DNA of 64,000 nucleotides from Styela clava (GCF_964204865.1 NC_135252.1:11243383-11307382), one strand, 5' to 3'. Shown: positions 37,060 through 49,791, numbered from the stretch's first letter. Made by a program: numbers and translations. The notes: generated from the sequence alone by a model not told the origin.

Positions 37060-40000
37060 TTAAGGAAGGGGAACAACAACTTCAACATAGTTAACAGGAA
37101 AGAATCCCAACGATCCGTTAAGCATTCCTTCAAACCAATTTTCATCTATCTGTGAAGTGAGTATGATTTCGTCACCTTCCTGAAAACCAAGTTCTCCTTC
37201 ATTTTCAGCTTCAAAATCAAATAATGCTTTACAGCACGGCTGATCAGCTGGATGTAGAAAAATAAAAACATACATTAGCAAAATTAAAGTATAAACTGTT
37301 ACTGGCATATTTGTTTAATAAGTAAGACTATTTCATCACTATTTCATATGTAAGCTTATGCAAATAGATGGACTATCAATATTAAAGTTGCAAGCGCTGA
37401 TTTCCAAAGAGCTACACATGAAATTATTAGTGAATTTGTGGTCAGAATAGGACTCAAGGTATTTCAGGGCAATAAGGTCAACAGAATTTCTTTAAAAAAG
37501 CTGTGATGCATGATTTCGTTAATCAACTTGAACTTGCTCAAATATTCTCTTGTACAAACGATACCATTTCATTTTGGCTAGATTAAAACTACATTCGTAT
37601 CAAAAGTTTTCAATCGTTGTGAGACACTGCAGGAATAGCTTAATTTTTGGACTCAATAGCACCACCTGGAGGAAGTATTTCAAAGCTACAAAAAATACAA
37701 TATATGATAGTTTCGGTTTGTTATATCCATTGAATGCATGCTTGAAAAATGGTGTACAACAATTGATTCAGTTATTCAAAAACTAATAAATTGAAGGTGG
37801 GCTCAACATTTGGCACACGGTGGTGAGTGGTGACTGATGTGAGTGTCAACAATACGAGTACCATATCGTGAATGGTGAATCACCTGTTTTTTTAAAACCA
37901 AGGTTATGAGCACTCAATCGAATGCGTAAAGAGTGCTGAAAATTGAATTGCTACTGCAATTTTTTTTTAAGAACCCTAGTTTGGGGTGTTTAACCCCACA
38001 AAAATGATTATATTATATAAGAGAGGGTTTCTGGAACACAACTGATATATGACTGGTATTTGACTATTTGTGCCAACTTGTCAATAGAATGCCTACAGTA
38101 TTTTTCCTCCTATTTAGTTGATGTGTACACTTGACGACTCCCAGTCTCCCATGTCAATTGATACCTACCTTTTGGTTTAGGTTTAGTTGCAGGCGAGGGT
38201 GCACTATGCCTCGGACTTGCTTGCGGGGGAGAAACGAGAGTTGATTCACCTTGAGAACTGATTGAACTCCTTGTTTGTAATGTCTTCTTTGTTCTCTCCT
38301 GAATATTTTAAAATATACTTATAAAGAGGGGAAAGAATGAAACCCAGTGATAAATTATGATTACCTCATTTATTTTAATTCCAATTTCCTATTTGAAAAA
38401 AAAAATGCTCGATTATCAAATTATGCTACATCGGTGAGATTTTCAATCGATGTCACTTTTTTGGCACAGCTTAGACATAACTACATCAATTGCCAGCATA
38501 AAGCTGTTACCTAGCTCGATTCTTATCATATAAATCATAAAGAACATGAGAAGCATCTACTGTAAAATATAACTACTAAATCAAAAACATAGTCCTGTAA
38601 GAAGCAAGTGCTATGCATAAATATTTAAAATGATATAGATAAGGATAGTGGAGATGGGCATGAATGTCCTAAATCAGGGGTGATCAGGCAAACTGCAGCC
38701 CGCAAGCCAAATGCGGCCTACAAGAAAAAATTGTGCGGCCCGTGGAGAATGACGTGCGTCCTACGAAAAGAGCTTTTAATTGAGTTTAATCTGGTATGTG
38801 CGAGTGATTCCAATCCCTTTTTGTCATGGGCGGACACCCAGGGGTGTGGAGAGAGCCCTCCTGTATTAAAGGTTGCACACCCTTGTCCTGCTAAATCAGG
38901 GTCGTCCAACCTTTTTGGCCGACGGGCCATATTTTGTTTACTATTAATTGCGCGGGCCACATGGTAATTATGTTCTAGTTTTGCTACACTGACTAAAAGT
39001 TAATGAAAAAACAAACAAAACCCTTACACCAAACTTTTTCAATAATAAGAACAATAAAAAAAACGAAGATACAGTAAAGTCAACCAAGTTTTTTCTACAA
39101 GTAGACATTTTAGTGTGAAGTTTGGCACTGTTTTTCGCTAACAAGTTTGTCAATATTTGCTGAGATGGACGATGTAGCAATGCGAAGCGAATTTTCCATA
39201 TGACTGTCAGAAATTAGTGATCTCACAGGGGATTTGACATGGTTCATCTGTGAAAAAACTTGCTTGTACAAGTAAGTGCTGCCAAATAATGAGGTCATTA
39301 AAACTGCCCAAGGGTGTAAGCGACTACTTATGTATCGATATCTTCCAGTTGGTTTCTATCCAAAATGGCACTCATGGCTCGTTTGAAAGGGCCAGCAGAG
39401 CGTATTTCAGGAAAATGTACAAATTGTTTGTATCAAATCTTCATATTAACTACATCACTCGAAAAATAGAAGTTTTACTCCTTTTTTTATTTAATTCCGA
39501 AAATACAGCGCGGACCACTCGGAACTCCTTGGCGGGCCACATGTGGCCCGCGGGCCACGGGTTGGACGACCCTGTGCTAAATGAATCAAATCCATTAAAA
39601 TTGATTTTAAATTTTTTGATTTTAGGAATAATTCAGAATAGTTTTGATTGGAATATTAGAAATTTAAGCAATTGACGTAAAAATCAAATCAAAGGGGCCT
39701 TGCCTTGATTTCTGAACACTGAAAAACTAAAAATGACATGACATGACCAAATTTAGAATTTAATCGATATTCCATATTCAAAATAGCAAATTATAGTATT
39801 TAGTGATTGGATTGTTACAGTGAAGTAATTACATTGGGTCAGTGTACTAGTATCAAACCACTACAAGTTGTAAGGTATGCTAGAAGTCAAAAAAGTAGAA
39901 ATTTTAAATAAAATTGAGGCTTTTACCTTCCTAGGACCACTATTTATTTCATCAATCTTCCTCTGTAAATTTTCTTGAAGTGATTCTAATATATCGGCTG

Positions 40001-43000
40001 ATTGTCGATGAAATTCGAGTTGTGATTCTACCAGTGTAGCAAGTTGACTGACTTGTTCCACCTGAAGCAAACATATCAATTCGTTCAAAAAGCCTTTTCG
40101 AGGGCACATAATTAGTAATTAATGTACGAGTATGGTAAAGGAGAAAGATAAACAATTACCGAAAGTGATGTTTTCTAACCCATATTCTATATCAGTAACA
40201 CCTATTATTCACCAACAAGATTTATACTAAACAATATGATCAAGCATGTAATATTTTGATATAATTTCTTCCATTAGATATGGGGTTTTAAGTTTTACAA
40301 AACACATGAACATTTTACAAATGCCCTAAAAACTTTTATTAACCACATCGCATGTATTCGAAATAAAGCAAATCGGAATTCATAACCAATTTTCAATGTT
40401 TACAGCCTATAGCCACACACATTTATATATTCTATGAATGACAGGGGTGGGCAAAATTTTTTAGTACAAGAGCCGCATGAAGCAAGTCAGAAATATGTGA
40501 GAGCCGCATAATTTATGAAATTATTAATATTAGAGTTAACTAAATCATTTTGCATTGCAACTGTTACATTGGTACTAATTCTCGCGATGCGTCTTTGTGT
40601 AGTGCGGCAGGAAACCAGCGTTTGGTTATTAGTCGCTTCTTATTGTTGGAATTCAAGACTGCGGCAGCATCAGCAACAAAATCACAGTCAGTGTATAGCA
40701 CGAGAAATATTCCATGATATAACTAAACTAGCTTCAGCTACCGCTTAATAAATTTCAAAAAACTGTTACACTACAGTTCATCTTAGTTTGGATATAATCA
40801 ATGCTAGCGAGAAGAGCCGCACTAAATCTTTAGCAAGCCGCATGCGGCTCGCGAGCTGCGGTTTGCCCACCATTGATCTATGCAAACAACCCTAATCAAA
40901 CAAAATGATCTTCAATATAGCCTACATAACATCAATATTCATTTGATCCTAATTCAAACAAGAACAAATATCGCAAATTAGATGAATCAAACCTACATTC
41001 TATATTTGAGTCTATTTTATGATTCAAATCATTGAGACTAAAGTCAAAAAAAGCTAGAAGATTGCAGCATTCATTCGAAAACCAGTTTTTCTATTGTAAA
41101 ACAAAAACAAGCATGATCTATAGTACAATTTATCGAACTGCAATAGTTCAATTGTTTTTCAAATTTGCATTCATTATTTACTTGATTTAGAATAGTCTAT
41201 TCTTGTAGTAAAATTACAACAAAAGCTAATTTTACTTCAAAAACAACAAATTTTATTTCAAAATATATGTTCCTTCCAAATATATATTTTTTCAATCTAC
41301 GAAACAACCTTATTTTTCAAACATCCTCTATTTTGAAATGCACTAGGATGTTGCTGAATCAATTTATGGTACTCCTGAAGTATGTGCACCAAGATGTCGC
41401 ACAACCTCAACCGTAATCTGGTACACAACCTGAGTTCACGTTGTGCGAATACTTCAGGAGGTCCCAATTTATTATGTATTTGTGAGTTGGTGAATACATG
41501 AATCACAATCCAGAAATTCAAAACAGTACAAGTTTCATAAAATGTCATAGCAATATGCAGGGTGTTCATAAAGTCTTGCAATATTGAATTATGTAAGAGA
41601 ACTTTTGATTTGTTTTTGCAACTGACGGTGGATAAATAATAATGGTGCACCGTGCATTTAATGAAGCCTATGCATCTGAAAACAAAAATAACTGGCTCAC
41701 TAATCCCATACCCGAAATGAACTGGTAACTGGACGAGAGGCCACAGTTTACCACATTATTAACCCTTTCCGTGCGGTGGGCACGTATACGTACCCACGAC
41801 AAAACTCGCTAGATTGCGGCGGGTACGTTGATGTACTCCACTGTTTTATTTAGCAATCGGTCGCAAACTGTTGGTCTAGTTTTTCCGGGTTTTAGTTTAT
41901 TGATAAGAAGTCTTCTTCGAGATTAACATAAGTGACGGTAAATCTCGCTTTCGTTTACCATGGGAATTTTATTTGCGGCGAAACGAGGGAGTGTTTTTGA
42001 AATTTATGCAAATTTCGGTGTTTTTTGGGTGGTAATAGAAGACATATTATCCCTTCCATCTACCAAAGTATTTTGAGTTAGATAACGAAATTGCTACAGC
42101 AATATTATGCTATTGTTTGCCAACCAAGAAGCGGTAACAGTAAATGACTTAGCGAATATTTCTATTTTTTATCACGGTTTAAAGTTTCAACACCCAAGAA
42201 AAAAAATGCCTTTTTTCTATCCGGTTTGTGACTCAGGCCACCCCTTTTGAAAAAAAAATTGTTTTCAATCGCTAATCGCAAGCTCATTAAATAAGCTTTC
42301 CAAGGAGCCGTCAGTGGGCAGCAGAGGATCATTACTTTTTCGTTAGTCGATCGATTAGTTGTGGGGGTACAAATGCATAAAGTCGGCGTAGCAAATACGA
42401 TTATTTAATAAAAAATAAAAATCGCATGGAAAGGGTTAAACTGTCTCATCTGATTTGAATGAAACAAACCAGGTTAAGTTATATTGAGAACTGGCTTCAT
42501 ACCAATTTCAAAATTGTAACAGGACTATATGAAAACCCTGCAATCAATAATAAAAATACACTTACATCACCAGACAGCAAATTAAACATACTGCTGTCGG
42601 CAAGATCTAACGATTCTTGCAGTTTCTCTTCAGCTTGTCTTAATTCATCCGGTGGAACTTTACCTCCTAAATCACACAATTGTTAGAAATCCAAAACCAA
42701 TCAAAAACAGAAAAGTCACTAAGGCAAGGAGTAAGTCAAAGCATTAAAGTGTAATCAAGAAATCCTAACAAATCATAAGAAAAACTATATTAATTTTCAC
42801 TAAGAAAACCATTTTTTTCTACTCCAATCCACATCTACCTCATTATTTAGCAATTCAAACATAGACTTATCAGCCAGATCGTAAGATTCTGCTAATTTCT
42901 CTTCAGCAAGGTAGAGTTGATTTCTTGAAGTTTTTTCACCTTTTTGATATAATGAATTTAATAACTAACATCATTATTCAAATTACTTGATAAGATTTTA

Positions 43001-46000
43001 AACTATGAAAAATATTCAAGTTCAATGCATGACTAAAATCACAGTATACAATATGAGTGAGTAACAGTCACTAGCATCCTGCCTGGCAAAGTCGAAAATG
43101 AATTTGAATGAAGTCATAAAATGAATTTGATATTGCAAGTGTTTTGGTATAGTAGAACACAATAGATTAATAGATGATGTATTGATTGCAGTTTCGCTTT
43201 GAGAATTGAAGGAAATAGCGTGATTCTAGGTTTCAAGATCAAAACCGATAAGATACAATCTTTATGAATTTTGCATACAAAATCGAACGATAGTATACTT
43301 CGTCCAATCTGACCCATATTTTACACATCATAGTTAATGGTAATTTGAACAGCGATGGTTGGTTTTGACATATATCAGTGGTGTACATTTTTTGGGAAAT
43401 TCCAATCATTTCATCAAATAAAAGCCAGAGCAAAACTTACCCTTTTTCCTCTTGTAATCATAGTCAAGGCGTCTTCCGGATAATTTTTTTCGATGATGCT
43501 AATAAAAAAAACAGAAAATAAAGCGTGAAATAAATATCAAAGTAAATACCATAGCATACACTGGCATTTTTTCTGTCCTATCCTCACAATTGTCAAACTG
43601 AATAGTAAAGAAAATGCTGTCAAAGTAACATGCAGCTTGTTGACACCTCCCTAAGGTGAAGCTACGTTTTTATTGAGATCTGGAGCATATTATGAAATGT
43701 TTAAATAACCAAAGAAGAGGTATTTCAATTGGGAAAGTACAATGTACGCTTGTGAAATTAAACTCCTGGTAATATTTGCTACTTGAGTTTTATTAGGTCC
43801 AGTGGAAAAAACTATGTAAAATGATAGTCCAGTGCCATTTAAACTTGAGGAAATGGTGAAAAATTATCTTGAATAATGCAATATATAACAAAGAGCGTTG
43901 AATAGAAGTTTATAGGAATATCTTAATAAACAAAATTGTATGGACAACAATCCTTTCCCATAAACACTTGAGTCATGACATGGAAGCTCGCACATAAGTT
44001 GATTTTAGCAAAAATTTTGTTATGATAATAAAACAAATCAGATTCCTATATATAAGTTTTCGCAATTGCAATTTCAGTAAGTGTCCAAATAAGTTGCCTA
44101 ATATAATGTGTGAATAAAGTTTGACTTCCATACTACACTTCATTATTATTAAAATCAATAGTCATTCACTAGAAATCTTATTGATTCATGTAGCGAGCGA
44201 AACCAATGTACGTAACTTATTCTCTTGTCGTTGATGACGTGAAAGTACATGACTTGACATGAGTTAAACAAACTAATCTTTAGGTTGCATTTACATATCA
44301 AAGTACATCAGTCAAAGGTTATTTATAAAAAAAACTCTCTGACTGGACAAGTTAGAAAAACTACCGTATATAACATGGAGTACCGGTATTATCAAACTGT
44401 TTTTAATGCTGGTACTATGTATTGATATTTGATGTATCAGTAAATAAACAATGGATTTGTGATGCATATGAATTTCATATATTGACGTTAAACGATATAC
44501 ATCTGATTTTGTCACAATAAGTAGCCTAACCTTTCAATTTAAATATTCAGTATGAGCATCATTTATTAAATAGAAATGTCTATAACTTTTTGACAATATA
44601 TACATTGAGGACAATAAACAAGTTTATTTTAATAACAAGTTGTTCAGACAAAACTATACAAATTTTATGTTAATAAAAGTTTCAATGTGGTATTTACATA
44701 TTTCATACATTTTATTCCATTCACAGGACATCACGGAATATAGGGCGAACATTTAAAGAGTGTTCATTTAATGTTTGAAATTAAAAATTTGGAAAGATTA
44801 AATAAGATAGAAAAATAAATTCATAACATGTATAATCCTGACTTCAGTAATTCCCTAGATCTTTAATTGCTTAGATCAGTCATTCCCAATTGATTTGTCA
44901 GAAAGTTGTAAACCAACGTGAATAAAACCACAGTTATGTACTACTAGTTATGGTCTCTAGTCTCTACTAGAAACAATGACGTAAAATGTGCTCTATCAAG
45001 AATTTTTTCTCATATGGATAAGCTAATCAAAAATAAACAGTCCTATAATATTATACTTACCATGACTTCTTTAATATCTTTATCATAAAGTTGTTGTAAA
45101 GGATCAATAAAATTTTGTTTTACATTGATATCAAGTGAATCTTTAATCTCAGACATTTGTGTTAAAGCTTCCCCAACTTCGACCAAAGCCGATCCTGTGA
45201 AGAAAATTCCAATTTTTTCAAAATATTCAAACTCAAACAAAAACAATCTTAGAATTTGAGGTTTCATTTTTAGTACTAAACTCGGGTTAAAGCTTCCCCA
45301 ACTCCGACCAAAGCCGATCCTGTGAAGAAAATTCCAAGTTTATCAAAATATTCAAATTCAAACAAAATCAATCTTAGAATTTGAGGTTTCATTTTTAGTA
45401 CTAAACTCGGGAAAGGGTTTGGGAAATTTATAATTTTCACATAAAATTACTTGAAATCAAACAAATCGCAATGAACCCAAAGTAGAGCAAGCTTCAAAAC
45501 ATACTAAATCTTCTCCACAGGTTGTCAAAATTCCCATAAATTGGGAATATCATATTACACCTGTTAGTTCACCCACATATTGTTTTGTTTGTTTCCCAAG
45601 ACAAAGATACCAATGAATAAAGGAAGTCACATGACTTCATAAAGTAACACATACTAAATGAATCATCCTAACGCATAAACAGATAATTATAAACCATAAG
45701 CTATTTCAATGATGACATCACAAGCAGCAACTGAGAATGCAGGTTGATATTCAGTACATGAAACAATATTTGATTTTGGAATGTTTCACATACTTGTATA
45801 TAGTTATCCATTCCAAAGCATTGAAATTTGAACGACTAATACAACAACTTTGTATTGTTTCAAAAAATGTGAATAAATAATATTTACTTCTAGTGCTTTT
45901 CAATAATGAGTTTACTTATGTTTAAGAGATGATTATGATTAAGAGATTATGAATCACCGCAAGCATATATATAATATAAACCTATAATATAAATATTTCT

Positions 46001-49000
46001 ACGTAAAACAAAAACAGTCAACAATGACAAAAATCAAATTGTAGCACTTTAAAACCAAGACAATGATATCTAATTAAACAAAAGATGGGATAATCAATCT
46101 TATTTATAATGTAACTTATTATTTCAATCAATATTCTAATAAATTGATGAAAACATTGTGCTTTCACATATTAGCCTCAATCAAATGTTCTGAACATACA
46201 TACATACAGAGATGGCCACAACCGAATAATTTAGTATTTTGAATACATTCGGATTTCTGATTCAACAATATTTTTGAATATGAAATATCTTCTGATCGTT
46301 TCATAATCCACAGAAATTGCACTATTACTATGAATTCATAGTAGTTGGATTTTGGGATAGTAGATTAGTTGAAGTAAATATTGGATTGATTAATTTTCCG
46401 TATTCAAATATTCAGAAGTAGCAATCATATTTTGTCTGATCATCAGATGTAATATGCCTAACATAACAAATTTTCGTGCCAATTTGCTATGCGATCTTAG
46501 TGACTTTAGTATTAACCCAACTCTAACCCAACGATGACAGGGTTGGAAACTGAATTCTATGAGACTGTCTTTATGAGATTAACGCATACCAAGGCGGCAC
46601 CAAATTTCTATATGAAAACCTTTTATTTATTCCTAAAATCAATAATTCACTAAATTCAATATAACATATTATTCGGTTTATGATTTGTATGTTGTAGAAA
46701 CATTCACACCAGTGAGAGGTATGAACACTTCCAAACTTAAAAAGGGAAACTGATGTAATTGTGATTCATACATGTCAAATCTTGAAGAGGTTGCTATATG
46801 CTAATATCGGATTGACAATATTAAATTGGTAGGCCAAGTGTCACACATCACACTTATTACATTCAGTACATTACATTTGATGTTACATCGTTGTGTTCCT
46901 CAGTATGGATAAATCAACAAAATACAATAAAACAAAGGATAATTATTAATCAGTTAGACCCACGTTACTCAATAAGCAAAATAATGAATATGTTTGAGCA
47001 TTACCAAAGTGAGAATCAGTTCCTAATTCACCGCCATGTTTTTGCATACATTCGCCCAGTGTACCTTCTGGTTGAGGATATTTGATGTCTCTTTGCTTTC
47101 CCTGTAAAACATATTGCAAAGTTTGAAGTCTTTTTATCTCTACTTTCCATGAAACAATTATTGTGATCATCATTTTCAGGAAACATACATTCCAGTCATA
47201 GTCAAGTGCTGCAATATAAAAAATTGGGCAAAGAGGTAGCATAGTATTATAATGAACACTGAACTAAATCATAGTTGGAAATATTCTATGACCAATACTA
47301 ACCAATATAATATGCCAGAACTTATGAATTAATAGGTAATAAAATAAATCAGATGGTCACTACAGGCATCTGCTTGCAGTAAAACTAATGATGCACAAAG
47401 CAATAAAAATATGTGAAGAAACTCCCGAGGGACCACATGGAAACACATTATTATCATTCAGATTGCTAACCTGACATCCAAGTATCCCCTGAAATGAAGT
47501 AAACAATATGAAGCCTATGATGGGAATTATATCCCAGAAATACTAAAAAAATAGCAATGAAAAACCGCCATGTTCACTGATATGATGTCACAATATTACA
47601 AAATTTGAAATTGATGAGGTAAAATGTGTTTTATTCGTTTAACCCAATCAATATAAATAGTCGGGCATTGGCCATAAATGAATGGTACTCAAACAGAATA
47701 TGACATTGGAAAAATTTACCTGTAACTTTGATGCTGTATTCATCATGCTCAATTTAGCCCTTGATCCGGGGTTGGGTTGTAAATATTCTTTAGTAAACAG
47801 CATCACATCTTGTATGGCTTTGCTTGTTATGTCAACTTTCTGAGCAAGGAAATGGAATATTTCATAGGTAAGCCCATGTGACTGGTGCCACAGTCATTAC
47901 ATTGCACAATAAAAACAGTCAGTAATTTGATGACTTCCTTTTGTCGATGAAACAGAAGAAATATCAGGAACGAACTACGAGAGTAGAATCAATTGACCAA
48001 ACCAATAGATTGTTTCATCAAGTTCTCGTAGAGAATGAGGCATTATTATCATTTTATCACAACTTACGTTACAAGGTCTTAGCCTTGAATCGTGAAAGCT
48101 GCAAACTCTTAACAATCATACTCAATAGTTAAGGATAACTTGGAAGGTAGCAAGGTAAATAAACGTAAAAAAATTAGGTACCCTCTCCATTTCCACAAAT
48201 TCTCTATCCATTGTAGTTTTGTCATTCTCATTTCCAATCTTCTCTGACATATACTGTAAAAAATAACTAATTTTAAGTTAATTTTAACAATAGATTTTTA
48301 ATAAATATGCTCTTATATGCATCAGAACTTTATAAATCTTAGTCATACAATGTATGAATGAAAAAATAAAATCATCAATCGTAAATTATACGACAAATAA
48401 ATCAATAAAGAACTCAAAATTATTAATGAAAACCAGATTGAAAAAATTATTTGAAACAAGAAATTTTTTATGATGACAGTCAATAAGAGCTCACTCTTAC
48501 TAGTAAGGTTATTGTACATTTATATCATCAAGTAGAACTGAGATAATTTTAAAAAAACAGCAACATAGAGACATAACATTTCTTAAGGATATTAGTGTAT
48601 ATTTATTGGTACAAGATAATGGAATTGTTAAAAGCATCTCTATTTATGATATGAGTACACAATGCACAAAACAAAAGAGAGAATTGACATGAATTGAAGA
48701 TCAAAATAATGTAACCATTATTATGAAGTGAAGCAAGAAAAAAATAAAATAAAAGAACAAATTACTCATGACTGTAATTGAAAAAAAAGAACTAATGTAT
48801 AACCGAAAAAGAGGAAAATCTTAAAAACAGCATGACTTTCAAAGTACATAACAAACAATAGTATGCTCCTAAAACAAGTCTGAATCATGTATACATTGTG
48901 TCTTACACATTAAGTTATTTAAATTTAGGAAAACTGTGAATAAAAAAAAACTGATCAAAGGTCAACCACTTCCATGCCTATGCAAATTATACCATATAGG

Positions 49001-49125
49001 GCTATTTGGTAATGCATGTATAATTTTGCAGCATCCAATGTAATAGGCATTGCAACATCTCCATCCAGAATTACAAAATATTAAGTTTTACTGACCTGAC
49101 TCGCTTTGTGAAATTGTTTAATCAT
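37060..49125 (-). CDS. SH3GL: endophilin A (N-BAR and SH3 domain protein)
   Basis: Spliced model: complement(join(37060..37247, 38169..38298, 39927..40061, 42566..42666, 43441..43498, 45061..45194, 47005..47101, 47720..47839, 48182..48253, 49096..49125)); 1065 nt, 354 aa, against about 352 in vertebrates. N-terminal helix H0 is [10 protein letters not shown]. The BAR domain follows, with [51 protein letters not shown] and [15 protein letters not shown] Ser/Pro-rich linker comes next, then the SH3 domain ([39 protein letters not shown]). Endophilin bends membranes and recruits dynamin and synaptojanin in synaptic vesicle endocytosis (known family role). Exon 42839..42939 can replace 42566..42666, and exon 49350..49403 offers another N-terminus; these are listed separately. 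The true start remains uncertain because the frame is open upstream of 49125 to the acceptor at 49149. Confidence 0.93.
38675..38885. mobile_element. probable hAT MITE next to the 38897 element
   Basis: The ends are CAGGGGTGATCAGGCAAAC and GCACACCCTTG, imperfect inverted repeats of hAT style with a GC-rich subterminal GCGGCC. The flanks resemble each other (TCCTAAAT and TCCTGCTAAAT) but are not an exact duplication. It sits in the same endophilin intron as the next element, only 11 bp away. Confidence 0.45.
38897..39574 (-). mobile_element. hAT element with a transposase remnant, 678 bp
   Basis: Perfect 15-bp terminal inverted repeats (CAGGGTCGTCCAACC / GGTTGGACGACCCTG) and an exact 8-bp target duplication TGCTAAAT at 38889-38896 and 39575-39582. 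On the minus strand, 39298 to 39113 encodes [17 protein letters not shown], then [17 protein letters not shown] and [12 protein letters not shown], matching the C-terminal dimerisation region of hAT transposases of the Charlie/GTF2IRD2-like kind. The frame is broken upstream, so it is a fossil internal-deletion copy inside an endophilin intron. Confidence 0.88.
40442..40875. mobile_element. hAT-type MITE, 434 bp
   Basis: The ends are CAGGGGTGGGCAAA and TTTGCCCACCATTG, with GAGCCGCATG / GCATGCGGCTCG subterminal inverted repeats. The flanks ATGAATGA and ATCTATGC match at only 5 of 8, suggesting an old insertion. It lies in an endophilin intron. Confidence 0.7.
41368..41464. mobile_element. short MITE of the GGTACTCC family, 97 bp
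   Basis: The ends are GGTACTCCTGAAGTATG and TACTTCAGGAGGTCC, flanked by an exact 8-bp duplication CAATTTAT (41360-41367 and 41465-41472). It shares GAAGTATGTGCACCAAGATG with the copy at 58329-58564. It lies in an endophilin intron. Confidence 0.8.
41763..42435. mobile_element. piggyBac-type MITE, 673 bp
   Basis: It begins CCCTTTCCGTGCG and ends CGCATGGAAAGGG, and is flanked on both sides by TTAA (41759-41762, 42436-42439), the signature target of piggyBac transposons. No transposase frame. It lies about 130 bp from endophilin exon 42566..42666, on its downstream side. Confidence 0.85.
42839..42939 (-). CDS. SH3GL: alternative BAR-domain exon of endophilin, mutually exclusive with 42566-42666
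   Basis: It encodes, after the split Gly codon, [15 protein letters not shown] then [18 protein letters not shown]. The neighbouring exon at 42566-42666 encodes [15 protein letters not shown] then [18 protein letters not shown]. Both are exactly 101 nt, entered in phase 1 and left in phase 0, and share AEEKL, the DLAD core, SMF and LL. The 42566 exon is closer to the vertebrate sequence (PDEELRQAMEKFEES). If both were included, the second would be read out of frame and reach TAA at its ninth codon. The acceptor (ATATCAAAAAG) lacks a good pyrimidine tract, and the donor is GTAGAT, so this exon may be used in restricted tissues. Confidence 0.85.
45162..45411. repeat. 125-bp tandem duplication across an endophilin splice acceptor
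   Basis: Two copies in tandem, about 45162-45286 and 45287-45411. Both contain TTAAAGCTTCCCCAACT, GACCAAAGCCGATCCTGTG and TTTCATTTTTAGTACTAAAC. The real exon 45061..45194 begins inside the first copy. The second copy holds a duplicate acceptor (exon side at 45319) and about 32 nt of exon sequence. Confidence 0.9.
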
Positions 49126-49349
49126 GCTTTTGAGAACCTTGTTAAGCCACTATGAAGAAAAACCAGGAGAGACAAGATAGGAAATATCCGAGTGAAAACC
49201 ACAAATTAACTGTTGATATGAAACAAAAATTCTAATACACTGACACACAATGTGCCGTTATAATTCTAAATACCTAGTTCCCTGCGAAGAGAGAGATTGA
49301 GCTATTATTGATAATTATGTGACAAAAAGTCAGTGTGTATGTGACTTAC

Positions 49350-49403
49350 CAAGTTGAACTTAGGTGAAAGTTCAATCATAGTCTTCTGTGATTTTGACAA
49401 CAT
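49350..49403 (-). CDS. SH3GL: candidate alternative N-terminal exon of endophilin
   Basis: ATG to a strong donor (TTG then GTAAGTCAC), 54 nt, phase 0. It encodes MLSKSQKTMIELSPKFNL. The exon 49096..49149 is also 54 nt in phase 0 and encodes [18 protein letters not shown]. The two align without gaps, with L, K, K, MI and K in common. Either could join exon 48182..48253 in frame, or both could be used in series. No AG acceptor lies directly before the ATG, so if real this is a first coding exon with its own promoter, giving a different H0 helix. Confidence 0.5.
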
Positions 49404-49466
49404 ACCTTTAATAAAGACAAACCAATCAATGATTCACGGTACTATGATGTCACAGATTGTTTATAG

Positions 49467-49791
49467 CAGTGGTTCCCAAAAGGGACTTAGACATAGATAG
49501 AGAAATATCGAGTATAACACCTCGCTTTAAGCAGATGTGTTCAGAGAAGCTGCACACCTGTCATTAGGCTATATAAATAAGTGTAAATGTTATGATGTCA
49601 TGTTGGTTTGTTGACATTGCCTTTATTCCTAAGGCCTACATGTTTACAAACTTTAAAACTCATAAAATACACATTAACAATCCCAAAATTGAGTTTTATT
49701 CTAAAACAGCAATTTGTTTTGCATGGAAGTACTTCGTAGTTTTTTTCTTGAGAATTTGGTGCCGCATGAACAAAAAGTTTGGGAATTGCTG
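49467..49791. mobile_element. old hAT-type MITE, 325 bp
   Basis: It starts CAGTGGTTCCCAAA and ends TTTGGGAATTGCTG, an imperfect inverted repeat. The flanks GTTTATAG and CTTTATAC match at 6 of 8 positions. No coding content. Confidence 0.6.
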
